From Lenzites betulinus (taxonomy: Eukaryota; Basidiomycota; Agaricomycetes; Polyporales; Polyporaceae): 64,000 nucleotides of DNA. This document shows positions 44,068-56,854 of the stretch, one piece after another (the stretch's first letter is position 1; each line of letters starts with the position of its first letter). Where the stretch lies: NCBI GenBank assembly GCA_022264855.1, contig JABYQU010000003.1, positions 124,001 through 188,000 of the forward strand, written 5' to 3'. Made by a program: the position numbers and the translations under genes. The notes under the pieces are model-generated. The model was given only the letters and a program-made list of their open reading frames with translations, was not told where the DNA came from and did not search any database.

Positions 44068-46768
44068 GTTGGCTGAGAAGTTGGGATGTTGGAAAAGCTG
44101 GAGACTGGAGGAGCTGCTTGGTAGGCGAGTGCGGTTGTTCGACCTGTCGAGACATGGTGCCCTTCCGAGGCTTTTATACCTCGTCGGGCGCAGTAATGAG
44201 CATGTACAAGCGATGGAACGTCAGGACACGAGAGCTCTGAATGACGATTGTCCAGTGTCTGACTCCCCTAGACGTCACAGGGACAGACATGTCAACGTCG
44301 AAAAACATACGAACAGCCCGCGAAATAAGACGGTAAGCGTACCTTGGAGCGCGTCACGCAGGTATTGGCGAAAGCGTGCAGCGTCGGAGGCCATCGCGCA
44401 GCGATGCATTCAGTGTGCTTGATGCTGGGCACACGGATGCGTTTGATGCTCCATGACCAGCAGGCTCGGGGTCTGTGCGAGGGGACGCAACGCCGTGGTG
44501 AACGAGGACAATGACATACTACCGGTGGGAGAACGTTCCTGGAAGGTCACCTTGCCCACTGTTGGGACGGTTAATTTCCGCAAGTACGTCCGAAGGGTCA
44601 ATGGGGATAGCGCGGTCACCGCTTCCCGAAACTCTGGACAAATGGGTTGTTCTCTGCCTGGATTGGTGTAGCTTATAGAAGAGATTAGCAAGGCCGGCGA
44701 AGTCGACGGGTGCAGAGAGCGCGGGGCGCACGTACAAGTCGATGGCGACGGCGGGGGACAAGCTCGGGAATACGCGCATGACAATCCCGCCCAAACGGCG
44801 ACGCTGTCCCAGGCCAAGCCTCATGTCCGCCTTGCACAGGTGACATGATCGAACATGTTGTCATAATGAATAGCAGTGTGTTTGGGGCACTCACGGCATG
44901 CTAAGAATGTCCTCGCGCCGAGGACGTCCTCCGCGGGCGTACTGGGATCATCTGCATCCCATCTCGTAGGCAGCGGAAGTATCCGCCAGACATAAATAAC
45001 CTGACGACACGCACAGGACTAGGAACTGTGGAGGAGGTTAGAGAAGGTAGAAAGGGTTGGAGCGGATGGAAGAGAATAGCATATCGAAGAGCCCCGTTAC
45101 GCAAGCTGATAATGATGGACGTGACCAGATTGATCGTCTATTCAATGAGCAAAGACAGACGTCATTCGTTGCAGAAGGAGGGGAATTGAGCGGGTGGACG
45201 GCGAGTAGAGGATTGGTCAAAAGACGTACCAGCATGCTTCCGGACGCCGAGAAGTCGCTGCGGCAATATTCGTGTAATAAGTGCACCTTCCGGGAATTAT
45301 GACCCCACGTCTTCCACATTCATGCATTCATGCATTGTAACGATTGAAGCACACGGGGGCTTGGCTGACATCACCGAAGTAAACCACGGGATGAACACAT
45401 GAGTGGTTTCTTGTGCACGATGCACACATAAGTCAAACCAGACTGAGACCGAGTGAGTAACACGCTCATGATGGCGCAAAAACTGCTACTCACTTTATAA
45501 TATCCCACATCTTGTTCATCAATCCGGTGTGCGTTCCAATGAATGTAATCATATCTCATTTCTTCTACCCGGGCCAAGCACTTCTATGACCACTCTATCA
45601 GCACCTTCATGAAACACAGCAGATTCGCACATACCTTGAACTAGAGTAAGCGTCGTAGGACCGCCATAGTATGCAGCGGCTACTTTCCCTCCTAACGTGG
45701 TGAACGGCCACTCTGCGCTCACACACACATGAGACAGTCCCCGATACATGCGAGGAAAAAAGTAGTACTGTAATCCTGGGGAGGCTCAATCAACGGGCAC
45801 CAAGAGCCGCGGCACGGCTGCTGTAGTCGCGCCCTACTTGTGGGTCCGCGAAGTTCACACATCGAACGCACATAGCTTGTACCCCCAATCGGTGTTACTG
45901 ATAACTGACGCCTCGCTATCGATCTGGCCGTCATTGAAGTAAGGTGGTTATCGTTCCTGTGGGAACCAGAAGCAAGCTTCGTGTAAGCGACACGTGAACG
46001 TACAGGAAACAAAGTACAACGACTCACTTTGAGAATGTAAGTGATCTTCGCAATGTTGTGCACGTTTCAGACGATACAGGACATGTTATTTCAGCTGGGT
46101 ATGTCTGTTGTTGTGCTGTAATCTCTCTACGCGTCGATACTTAGGTTGAAGGCGCGTTGGAACATCCCGATACTTCTGCCCAACTCTATGATCTCGCGGG
46201 CTTAAACTTACTGCTGAGTCTTAGGATGGTGCGCGACAATGCTTTGGAGGTGCTAGTACTTGCAATGATGCGTAGCTTGTTGACCTAGTAGTATCGTTGT
46301 GCGACTATGCAATGGCAAGTTATGAACTCCCGCAAGAGTGCGATACGGTGCTGTGTGCAGAGGAAAACATATAAATTTAAGTTACAAACGTCCAGCGGCG
46401 AGCATCCGGTATAGCTACCATCCATACTACATGCGCCGTTTGCAAGTAATGAGCACGATGCTATTCACTTTGTCGCTGGTTACCTCTCCCTGTCTCTCGA
46501 TAATCTCGCCCAGCATCATATTACCTCAACTTGACAAGGGTACCGGTAGCGTCGAAAGCAACCTATGTTGTGGAAAGAAAAGTAGTGGTGAAAGTGAAGA
46601 CTGAGCCGAGTGCGCTCTGGCTCTGTGGCACAGTGTTGGACCGTGGGAATTAACGTTGAAACCGATTGAGGCTTCTGTAGTACTGTGACTGAATGCGTCT
46701 GCAGCAGCCACTTGCTACTTCTCTCTCATCTTCATCGCCGTCGACATCGACGGCGATTGCGAACCACA
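44068..46768. other. 2.7 kb without a convincing gene
   Basis: Begins with the hydrophobin 2 promoter. On the minus strand at 44824-44410 two frames read like protein in succession (SPAVAIDLYVRPALSAPVDF, then LTVPTVGKVTFQERSPTG), which may be a small unrecognised gene or a remnant. A plus-strand frame at 45057-45302 (81 codons) and others up to 46600 carry no recognisable features. Confidence 0.3.
44172..44179 (-). promoter_or_regulatory. TATA box of hydrophobin 2
   Basis: TATAAAAG on the minus strand, about 105 bases before the ATG, nearly the same distance as in hydrophobin 1. Confidence 0.6.
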
Positions 46769-49700
46769 ATGTCTGCGGCACTCAATTCACGCGCAGACAC
46801 CTCCGCACAATCCTCCGGGACAGTCCCGGACATCTCACTCGGCTCATTCACCTCAACATTCTCAACGCCCGCCCGAAACCTACGGATACCTTCAACATCT
46901 ACAGCGACAACTGCAGTCTCATCCGGACCACTTTCGACGCCATCACCACCAAATGGTTTCACGTTCGCGAAGAGACGCGCGGAGGAGGCGACTCCTGTCG
47001 TGAAGCGGTTCGGCAACCACGAGGACGAAGAATCCCGTGAGGAGCTTGAAGGCGACGTGTTGGACACGCCGGATGGGCGCGAGAAGAAATGGGTTGGGGG
47101 AAATAGCGTGGTTGGAGGTCGGCACGCGCGAAAGCAGAGCTCGAGCAAGTCTGGGAAGGGCGTAAATCTCACCCTACGCGACCAAGAGAAGGTATGTTGC
47201 GCATGAAACTAGTGCGGATTAAAGTTCTCACACGAGTTGGCCCGTTTGGTAGCATATCGACGCGCTCAAGAAGGAGAACTTCAATATCAAGCTGAAGGTC
47301 CACTTTCTTGAGGAGCGCCTCGCGCAGCTCGCCCCCGACCAGATCGACGCTGCGCTCAAGCAGAATATTAACCTGAAGATAGAAGTGCAGCAACGCGGCA
47401 TGGAGATGAAGAAGCTGAAGAAGCTGGTTCTGGAGCTTGAGCGCGAACTCGATCGGCTACAGCGCGGTACGGGCGGGTCCCAGTCACGCTCACGCGAGTT
47501 GGAGGAGAAGCTGGAGGAGCGAGAGCGGGAGCTTAGGGAGATCCGGCGACGACGCGCTGTTGGCCCGGACGACGGTGTTCTACGTGATTTGGAAGCTCGG
47601 AACATGGAACTCGAAGAGGAGCTTGAGAACGTCCGCGCGCTCTTAGAGGAGAACACCGAGGAGCTGGAGCGGCTGCGGGATTTGGCTGAACATCGAGGCG
47701 ATCACTCCTCGCGCGGCGACGACCGGTGGCAGCGGCAGGCGGAGGACCTGGAAGGCGAGAACGAGGATCTGCGCGCGCGCATTGACGAGCTGGAGGAGAT
47801 CTTGACGGCGCGGAACGACGAGAAGGAAGACATGGCAGACGAGATCGAGACACTCAAGCTCGGGTTGGAGGATCTCCAGAGACGACGGGAAGCGGAGTCG
47901 ATCGAGCGCAGTGAGAGTCGGGCGCAAATCCTGGAGGAGCGTGAGGAGCGTGAGGCCGTGGAAGAGGGCCTCAATACTGTGCGCGACAAACTCGCGGCCG
48001 CTCAGATCGAGCTGCAGCAGAAGGAAGATGAGATAGACATGAAGGATAGGGAGATTGAGGAGCTCATCGCGGAGCACCAGCACATTGTCGAACGCGTAGA
48101 GGAGGTGTGGCGTGGAGAAGTCGATGAAGCCAAGGGGCAGACGGAGGAATTACGTGATGTAGGTACCACTTTCCCCTTCGTGCTATCAAGTCTAACGCCA
48201 TCATGCTCTTTAGGCTCTCGAGCAACGAGATGCGGAATGCAAAGACCTTCGACTGCACATCGACGAGTACGAGGCCAATGCAGAAGACCTTCACAACAAG
48301 TTCGAGGCGACGCTTGCGCATCTCGAGCGGGAGGCCGAGGAGAAGGACAACGAGATCGAGGCGGCCAACCGCGACCTTGAGAGGATGAGCAACCAGATCT
48401 ATACGCTCGAGGATGAGAACGAACGTCTGAAGGAGGAGATGGACCGTCTCCGCGAGGATGAAGCCGTTGAACGTGAGCGCTTAGAGCAGCTAGCATCTGC
48501 GCTCAAGCAGGCAAGTAATCGGTTTATGCTGCCTGGGACTATGAACTAATCCCGTCAATGTATCCTGAGCAGAAAGTCGCATCCTTAAAAGCCGACCTCG
48601 AGGAGCTCACTGAGTTGTACAACACACGTGATGCGGAGGCGCAAGATCACCGTGCACGAAAAGAAGAGCTCGCTCAGCATATCGAGAAGGTCGTTCAGGA
48701 GTTACAGCGCGAGCGCGGCATCCGCGAGTCTCTCGAGTCTGATCTTGACAAGGCCGAGAAGGAACACGACGACGCGATTCGACAAGAGCGTCGCGCCCTG
48801 GAAGCGAAGGAATCTGCCCTTCAGTCCGCGCTAAATGATCTTGCGCGCACGCAGTCGCTCCTCACCCAGCGGGAGTCCGACCTAGTCGCTGTCCAGACCG
48901 CCCTCCAGACGCTCGAAGCGGACAACAAGAAGTTGGGTGAATCGCACACTACCTCACGCTTCTCCCTCCAGCTGGAGGTCGACCGTCTCCGTCGGGACGT
49001 AGAACGTCTCGAGGACGAACTCGCTCGTGCGCGCAAGGAACTTGACGACAGAGAGGGCAAGGGCCGTGATCGCGATGGCGTGATCGACAAGCTGCACGCT
49101 GAGAACCGCGACCTTGCAGCTCAGCTCGCCGCCCAGACCCAGGCGCGACTCAACGTATCTGAGAAGCTCGACGATGCACAAGCGAGTCTGCGGGCTGCGG
49201 AGAGCGAGACAGCCACCCTTCGCACACGTATCGCGGAACTGGAGCAGCGGCTCTCTAAGGATCAACGCGCTCTCCTTTCTGCCGAGGCCCAGTACCGGGA
49301 CCAGTTAACTGAGCGCAATACGCTCTTGTTGACCATCTACCAGTACATGGATAAGATTGTCGGCGTGGACAAGACTCCGGTAAGAATCCGTCGTTCAGTT
49401 TACGACCATCATATGCTAATCCACAGCAATAGAAGAAGCACGGGCAGGCGGAGACCAAGCCCTTCACCAACTTCACTGTGTTCCACGACAATTTGATCAC
49501 ACGTCTCAAGGCGCTCAGCCATATTCAGGGCGAGTTTGAGAGGCGCGTTAAGGAGGCCGAACTGCGGTATACCGACAAACTCGGTGACATGCGCAAGCAG
49601 CTCGATCTCCGGTGGAAGCAGATCGACAAGTTCGAAGCGAGTGTCAAGACCCTTGCCGAGGCGAAGGCCGTGTGGCGCAAGAAGCTGAGCGCGAAAGAGG

Positions 49701-50281
49701 GCGAGATCGAGGCGCTCCAGGTGAGTTGAATGATAGATCAATGTAGCAATATGATATTAACGCAGTAGTACGCTTCACAGGCCACGAACGCTGCTCTGCA
49801 GTCGCATGTCGTCACCCGCAAGGGAAATCAAGGGGATTCTATGGAGATTCGCTCCCTCACCGCTCGCGTGCAAAATGCGGAACGCCGAGCTATGAACTTC
49901 CAGAATCTGCTAGCTGCGTCTGAGGAGAAGATTACTGCCATAAACCAGAAGACGACCGCTGCAGACAACAAGTGGGAATCACGTGTGCAGGAGTACGAGA
50001 AGCGCGTGAAGGCAGCCGAGGAGAAGATTAAGCGTGAGAGACAAGGGGGCAAGGAACGCGCTGTCGAGCTGGAAACCCAGTTGAAGTACGTTGGTGAAGA
50101 GCTCCAGATAAAACGCGACGCTAATATCCATTATTATCATCATTCTAGGGCTTACCAACGCCAGCTTGACCTCGCGCAGAAACGGATACAGACACTGAAC
50201 GAACTTATGGAGACCGCTGGCGTAGCACCCAAGGGCTCACCCGTGCCCGGAAAGGGTTCCCCCAGTCCTGCGGGGAAGTAA
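46769..50281 (+). CDS. Centrosomin-like coiled-coil protein (spindle pole body / microtubule organising)
   Basis: Probable microtubule-organising-centre protein related to fission yeast Pcp1/Mto1. Residues 1-140 are low complexity (MSAALNSRADTSAQSSG). Across the first intron comes the centrosomin motif 1 (Cnn_1N) region: EKHIDALKKENFNIKLKVHF, LEERLAQLAPDQIDAALKQN, IEVQQRGMEMKKLKKL; this motif recruits gamma-tubulin complexes in known members. The following roughly 850 residues are almost continuous heptad-type coiled coil rich in Glu, Arg, Leu and Lys. Near the C-terminus lies a conserved-looking block, NFTVFHDNLITRLKALSHIQ to LRWKQIDKFE, before a tail ending PSPAGK. Introns include one with a GC donor (48511-48572, CAG|GCAAGT). 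The start at 46769 is the ATG after ACCACA; an in-frame ATG at 46685 would add 28 unlikely residues. The exact splice near 50100-50150 is uncertain. Confidence 0.82.
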
Positions 50282-50509
50282 ACCCTTCCGACCGGAACAT
50301 ACCCTCATGCTCCTCATGCAACTCTGCTAACTGCTGTCGATCCGCTTTCGTGTATGATCTGTTGGTGGTAATGGAGTCATCTGTCGCGCTCTACTCTTAG
50401 GTACTGTACAACTATTGCATATACCACCCATCATGCTATGACCATTGTATCCACTACTGCTCACACTCTCCCCACCTGCACAATGTAATAGCCGGCTCGG
50501 CTCATGTTC

Positions 50510-51719
50510 TCAAAACCCTCCCCCGTTCGTCCACCCACCGTCGGCGACGATGATCTGCGGCATCGAAAACATCAGGCTGGTCTTCAACTATTCTGTACCG
50601 CAGATCACTAACCTTGTTTGTCATGTATCCGTTAGTAACAAGCATGAGGACAATGGACGCGATCTCGTCGGATTTGCCCAATCTTCCGACAGGAATCATG
50701 CTCTGATATGCATGTGAGATAATCTTCTCGTCAGAGGTCCTTCAGCATGTCTCCTACTCACGCGGACTGAGTCAGGAGGGTTCTTCATCATTTCCGTGTC
50801 TGTGTGCGATGTCAGGAAATCAGGGATTTAGAAATGTCCCCGCGAAACTTACCTTCGATGAGTGCAGGGGCGACGCCATTCGTTAGCTGTAATGAGAGTA
50901 TCGGCAAGGTTATAGGAGTGTATTATTTGGAAGCGTAATAAACACTCACTACACCCTCTTTACAGTACCGCAGCGAGAGCCAACGGATCAACCCATGCAG
51001 GGCAGCCTTCGAAGACGCGTACTGAGGACCGATAACTCCACCCGTACCTGCTGCGACGCTGCGAAGAACGTATGAATGTCGTGTTGAACGGCCTTTCAGC
51101 ACCAATGTATCACACCTGGAGGTGAAGACAATGCGTCCCCATTGCTTCTCCTGCATGTACGGAATGCACTTCTGCGCGAGCTAGACGGGCGAGACACTAT
51201 TTAGCCCGTATCCGACTCCTTGGTGGATCTTTACCCAGACGTACAACATATCCCGTGCCGGTGTTGGTCCGCCAGATCTCTTCGAATTGTTCGGGACTGA
51301 CGTCCTGTATGTCGCCATGTGGGCCGATCCTAGGTCCCGTCACGCCGTGGTTGCTGAACAAGATATCCGGGTGTCCGAGCACGCTCACGACCTCTTCGTG
51401 CAGCTTTCGCGCGTTGTCGTATGTGGAAAGGTCCGCCTCGAAGGCGGCCGCCTTGACATTGGGCGCAAGCGCGATGAGTTCGTTAACGAGCGCATCTGCC
51501 TTTGCCTTGGAGTGTGGGCCAGAATGGTGGACTGCGATGGAACATCCGTTCCGTGCGAATGAACGCGCTGTAGCCTGTCCGATCCCGCCGCTGTGGACAA
51601 AACACATATCTATGTGAGTTCTGAGTCACCAGCCTCAAGAGATGTGCCTACGTGCAACCAGTGATCAAGGCGAGTTTCCCTTGGAGGAGATACGAAGCCG
51701 TGTCGACGGCGGAAGACAT
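50510..51719 (-). CDS. Short-chain dehydrogenase/reductase
   Basis: NAD(P)-dependent oxidoreductase with a Rossmann fold. It starts MSSAVDTASYLLQGKLALIT at 51719. The cofactor motif is TGCTGGIGQAT (T-G-x3-G-x-G), completed across the first intron. SNHG gives the structural NxG motif; the catalytic Ser is in FTSSVAAGTGG, itself split by an intron, and the Tyr and Lys are in PQYASSKAA (Y-x3-K). Later parts are TNGVAPALIE, SMIPVGRLGKSDEIASIV and IIVADGGWTNGGGF, the classic end of the family. All residues needed for activity are present. It is convergent with the coiled-coil gene (228 bases apart). Substrate unknown; no evidence ties it to the distant P450/AKR genes beyond general location. Confidence 0.88.
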
Positions 51720-52262
51720 GATGACACAGATCGGAGTTCACCCTCAGGCTGGTCGGCGAACGGTACTCTTATAAGCAGTTGTGCACTGGCGCACTATCCC
51801 AATAGAATGTGAGAGAACACTAAAATAAGAATATCTGTAAGAGTATGACATCAATGAGGAACAAGACCCGAGTCAATTGGAGCCGATGTTACTTCCATGC
51901 CCCACGGCAGAGACGCCAGTGTGCGATCACTCATGAGCGCTGAGCAACGACGCATAATGCATGATGAGGTAGACAGTCAACGTCGAGGAGTTTCCCTTAG
52001 GATAGTTCAATATATTGCGGAGTAGGTTTCCTCCTGGTACTACAGCCTGTCTGGTGAGATGATATCGATGGATGGAACGATGCAGATGTGATACATGTAC
52101 AAGAATGCTTGCGTTCGACAGCGACGACGATGAGAGACTCGAAAAGTGCGATATTTACCTGATAGCATATGACGATAGTCAGACACTTGCGGGCGCGGGA
52201 GGATATGCATGCAGCCCATGACGAGCCCCGATGCCTAAATCTGCCTAGGAATCCGGAAAATT
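51720..52262. other. Gap between the SDR and LIS1 genes
   Basis: About 540 bases: SDR promoter at the lower end, LIS1 3' end at the upper end. No gene recognised. Confidence 0.35.
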
Positions 52263-54138
52263 TCAAGGCTTCCACAACTTCACGCTCTGAACGAAAGTGA
52301 ACGCATCAGTATACCCGCGCCCAAAGAGTCGATGAGACGCACGTAATCCCAGCAGCCAGAAGCGATCACGTTGACTCGTCTGGGTGCTTCTGCTTGCCCG
52401 TCTTTGCCTTCTGCATGGGCGTTGCCTCCTGAGGTCTGTCGACCCCATGCCAAACAGGACATAAAGCGTTCGCCAGTCTCGACCTTGCGGATGCACCGTC
52501 CGGTCTTAATCTCCCATATCCGGATGGAACCGTCGTCCGCTGCAGACAACAGATACCGTCCGTTGGGGTGGAAGACAAGACCGTGAACCCATCCGTCGTG
52601 ACCGACCTACGACAACGATTAGTCCTTCAAAAAAATGAACTCTTGATGATACAAATTGAACGTACTAATGTATGCAGACATTGGCCAGTGCGCGCATCCC
52701 ATATCTTTATTTTCTGGTCGCGGGATGCGGTCACAACAAATGCAACCGAAAGCTCGTCTATTGGCGTATTCGGGGTCGCGCCTGTCTGTCAGACGTATCG
52801 CTAAGCCATTCTTGAATACGAAAGATAGTCAGTCCGCTATACCTTCAGACCAACAAGCTCAGCAATAGAAGGAACGGCGTTTCGAGGGGCAAAGACAGCG
52901 TTCTCAACGACGTTATCGTGACCTCTAAACTCTGCCTTTGTAGCCCCTGTTGCGGCATCAATCACACGAGAAGTCTGTTTTCGTCGTAGGTAAACATCTG
53001 CGCCAACCATCCTCAGCTCAAACCGGATGTGGGCTTACATGATCCATTGAACTTGTTAAGAGCAGGCGTCCGTCTACGCTTGGTATGGCGGCCCTAATCC
53101 ACTCGCCATGGGGTTTGAAGACTTTGATACAATGCCTGAACAGCTGTTAGGTGTCGAAGCTGACTGTCCGGCACACACGTAAAACTCACGTGGTGGCAAC
53201 CTCCCAAATGCGCACAGACTGGTCACGACTCGCGCTGACGATGCGGTCGTCACCGGGGAGGAACCGAACGGTAGAGATCGAGTGCTCATGACCTCTGAAC
53301 GTCGAGATGTTCTTGTATTCATTATCCACGTCCCAGAGCTTGATGAAAAGGTCATGCGAGCCCGAGACTAGAAGCGAAGATGAGGCGCAGCTTAGCCAGA
53401 TAGCTCAAATGCGACGCGAAGGTCCTGCGCTTACCCAAATACTTTCCCTTCGAGTCGTATTCGCAATCGCTGACACGCCGAGTATGTCCTTGAACGGTAC
53501 GCTCCATCTCGCCGGTGTCCCAGTCCCATACCTTCATGGTACTGTCATCGCTAGCAGATACCAGCGCAGAATATTTTGGATGGAAGGCGACGGCATTGAC
53601 ATTGGCACGGTGACCGGTAAGGACGAGTTTGGGAGGAGTCACTGTAGGAAGCCAATCCGGGTTACTACGCTGGTTTACAGTTGCGGGATTTGTTACGACG
53701 TTTGCATTGTCCTGCAACGCTTGGACCAGCCGAGACTCTAGATCCACGATCTGAGTGTAGCATGATATACTTCAGCGTGTAGTGAGACACGCTAGATATG
53801 TGAATGAGCGTCACCTTCTTCTGCAGGCGAATGACACTCGTCCATTTTTTCACGAGCAGCCCGCTCGTCCTGGACGCTGTGTCAGGTACGTAGTCCGACT
53901 GCACGCGTTCAGATGGGAGCTATAAGATACAATGGATTCGGCAGAGATCGCACCTGTGCAGCCTCCTCTTTAAACTGCTCAAAAGTTTTCGTGAATCCTG
54001 CAGAGTGTAAGTAATCTAGCATTGCCTGGTGCCTGTGTGCCAAATGCATATGCATAAGCTTAAGTGTGTCATGTCGCCACCTCTAAGAGATCAAACAAAC
54101 AAGTCATTCTTCTGACGATCTGTTAGTTCGATCGACAT
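52263..54138 (-). CDS. pac1: LIS1/PAC1/NudF, dynein regulator with LisH and WD40 domains
   Basis: Orthologue of LIS1, which binds cytoplasmic dynein and controls nuclear migration and spindle positioning. It starts [20 protein letters not shown], with the LisH dimerisation motif completed by [14 protein letters not shown] coiled coil follows ([18 protein letters not shown]). Seven WD repeats then follow, for example [80 protein letters not shown] and [17 protein letters not shown], and the last closes with ASGCWDYSVKLWKP. Two junctions needed care: the exon [14 protein letters not shown] begins after CTGACAG, and the final exon is only SVKLWKP. Without them the gene looks frameshifted. A short Gln/Ala/Lys-rich insertion (about [18 protein letters not shown]) lies before the last repeat. 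Confidence 0.9.
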
Positions 54139-54327
54139 GGTCGTACGGGAAGCTGGGTATAGAGGAGGAGTAGAAAAAGGACGCATCCCCGCGAGTGGGT
54201 ATACAGAACAACTTGGGTGTAACGTCGATGGAGGATGGAAGACGAACTCAACAGCCGTAAGTTGCAAAATCGAACTACTAATCACGTAATCATAATGGCT
54301 ACTAATATGACTACTTAACGAGTTCTA

Positions 54328-54548
54328 ACTCAGCGCCTACTGGGTGCTCAGCGCTTAGTCCCCTCCCGAAAAGCTCAGAGCCTTTTCTTTGCCACCCTTC
54401 GTTCGTAATGTTTCGGGAGTACCATCAGGGACATCTTTGGATCCTGTATGACTTAACATATTTCGGGAGTCCATCTTGCAGGTTAATGATAGTACTAGTA
54501 TTAGGCAAAAAACCGAGTCCTTCCGCTGAGCCTTGCTCAGCGCTGAGT
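54328..54548. mobile_element. Possible small inverted-repeat element (MITE-like)
   Basis: About 220 bases bounded by ACTCAGCGC (54328-54336) and its exact reverse complement GCGCTGAGT (54540-54548). A second CTCAGCGC follows 18 bases in on the left and a matching inverted one about 17 bases in on the right, so the ends form an imperfect inverted repeat of about 26 bases. Inside, CTCCCGAAA is repeated in inverted form twice (TTTCGGGAG). No coding sequence. I could not see a convincing target-site duplication, so the mobile-element call is tentative. Confidence 0.4.
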
Positions 54549-54632
54549 GTGATACTACAGTACATAGTCCGCTATGATGGGTAATGCATGGTTGTAGTAA
54601 GTTAGATACGCAAACTTTGTTAACAGTCCATC

Positions 54633-56854
54633 TCAGGCAACACGGGTCACTTTGAGGAGCATCCCAGGCTTGTCGTCATCTTCGCTCATGGTCGGATAGC
54701 TCACGGCCGAGGTGTTCCAGAATACCGGCCTGCCAGTCGACTCGAACTTGAAGGACGAGAGGAGGACCGACAGGACAATCTTCATCTCGAGCTGCGAGAA
54801 CTTGAAACCGCTATTGACACAGGTGTTAGGATTGTGCCTATATTCAGTGTAAGCTGAGTGTACGCACATGCACGAACGAACGCCTCCTGAGAACGACATC
54901 CTACACATAATGATGTAATTAGCATGTGTCCCCACGACAGATATAGAGTCCGAGAAGAGCGCACAGGTTCGAGTACACGCCGGGGATCCGTGCGTCATCC
55001 AACTGAGAAGGGTGCGGCCGCAGCCAGCGCTCGGGCTTCCACTCATACGCGTCCTCACCCCAAAGCGCGGGGTTGCAGTTGCTCGCTTGGAGGTTTGCCA
55101 TGACCCAAGTGCCCTTCGGGACTGCGACCTCAGTGACCACCATTCCATTCTTATCCCTACAAGGCGTGTGCAGGGGAAGACTCATGTCCTTCGCGGTGCT
55201 GTGAGGGAATATCAGTTTGACGTCGGCTTGAGCGGCGAAGGGAAGCAGACATACGCGCGGCTGATGATGTTAACGGGGGAGTGCACACGGAGTGTCTCTC
55301 GGCACACCGCGTCAAGGAAGGGGAGCCTGTCGAGGGCGTCATATGCGATGTCATTGCCGTTACGCGCCTCAGTAACTTCGGCGCGCAACCTCTCCTGCTC
55401 GGCCGGGTGCTCCGCGAGGACGTGGAGGATACGAGTGAGGGCATTCGAGGTGGTGTCCATACCGGCGAGGATGAAAGTTCTGAAGCGCATTCAGAGCGAG
55501 TCCCGGCATACGCGGCATTCACGAGAAACACGTACGACATCTGTGCGACGAGCTCGTCATCCGAGAGCCTATCCGCCTCAGGTGCGAGCATGTTGGCCTT
55601 CACTGGGACACAGAGATTCCCGTTAAGTCTGGGCGTCGGACGCATAAGGAGACGAAGGGGCTTACACAGGATGCTCATCAAGTCCTTCCCTTCGCCGACC
55701 TTCTCGCGCATCACGTCATCGCCTTTCAGGAGAGCCATCTTCTTCTCGTTTATAATCTCGAGCGACCGCTTCACCATGGTGTCCGAGATGTTCATCATCT
55801 GGCGGATGTCGGAATTGGGGATCACGCGCATAATCGCCCTGCACAACCGTATGGGAATGATGTACGAAAGAGGGGGAAGGATGAAGCCGAGAAGTGCGAC
55901 GCGGCTGTATGTGGGGCTGGCCATGCCGAACCGGGAGAAGTAGGGGTGAGAAAGCGGGCACAGAGAGAGTACGCGACGTGTGCTTACAAAAACGCCTTGA
56001 GCGACTCGCCGAACGCGTCCGTGGAGTCTTCGACGAAATTGTCAAACGAGTATCCGAGCGTTGCCTGTCCGAGCATCTCGAGCGTCGTGCGGGCCATCCA
56101 CCCATTCACGTCAATGACTTCGCCGTCCGCAGCGTCACCGATGCGCCCGTTGAGTGCCTTGCGAACCTATAGAGCGGTGAGAAGCCGTCAGATGGGCGGC
56201 GAAGAGCGGGAATGAATGAGGTAGACGCACGCCGTGAGCGATCTCGTAAAACAGGTCAGTCATGTTGCGCAGATGTGCGGCCGAGAAGACGGGGTTGAGC
56301 TGCTTGCGCTGTTTGCGGTGTTGGCTGCCGTTTGTCGTGAGGACGCTCGGGCCCAGGAACAAGATAAAATCGCTGTTTAGATTCCGTGAGAGGTTGTATG
56401 CACGAGAAAGCGTTGCGTACGCACTCGAAAGGATCGGTACATTTGGGGAAATTTTCTACGTCTTTGATCAAGACGCTATGTAAGGCCTTGGGGTCGTAGA
56501 TGTGTAACATGCGAGACTGTGTGCATTGAACGTGAGCTCGTGCACTTGTCCAAATCATCAACGGACGTACCCCGAGAACTCCTTGTAGCCTTGAAACGGG
56601 CCCACATGTCTCCGAAACCTCCCTTAGAAACTTGTAGCCCTTCCGATCAAACATTTCGACAACATGTCCTATAAGCAGAGGTTATTTTCGTGGTCGATGG
56701 GTGGAGAGCCAGACAACATACCTCCAAGTAAAGACTTAGGTGCAGGCCCCTGCAGCCTGTCGAGGGGCGAGGACAGGACATAATCCCGGAAAAGATACCA
56801 TAGGCCATAGAGAAAAGTGAAAGAAAGAGCGAGTACTGGTAAGGAGGCCTCCAT
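54633..56854 (-). CDS. Cytochrome P450 monooxygenase (P450-3)
   Basis: Third P450 of the window, more distant from P450-1 and P450-2 but of the same general type. It starts MEASLPVLALSFTFLYGLW at 56854 (membrane anchor), then SSPLDRLQGPAPKSLLGG and HVVEMFDRKGYKFLREV. Further landmarks: RKQRKQLNPVFSAAHLRNM; I-helix GMDTTSNALTRIL; K-helix ETLRVHSPVNIISR; PERF region WKPERWLRPH; heme loop FSGGVRSCIGFKF, completed across an intron; C-terminus MLLKVTRVA. All conserved residues are present and the exons I checked join in frame. It stands alone, between the LIS1 gene and an unrecognised stretch, 36 kb from the other two P450s. A TATAAG box lies about 55 bases upstream. Substrate unknown. Confidence 0.88.

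Noticed and set aside
46732..49090. Long minus-strand frames across the coiled-coil gene
   Set aside because: Ser/Arg-rich antisense shadows of Glu/Lys/Leu-rich coding sequence, without splice logic or domains.
52263..52550. LIS1 with a truncated or aberrant C-terminus
   Set aside because: A GT-AG intron after GCWDY leads to SVKLWKP, the normal end of a WD repeat.
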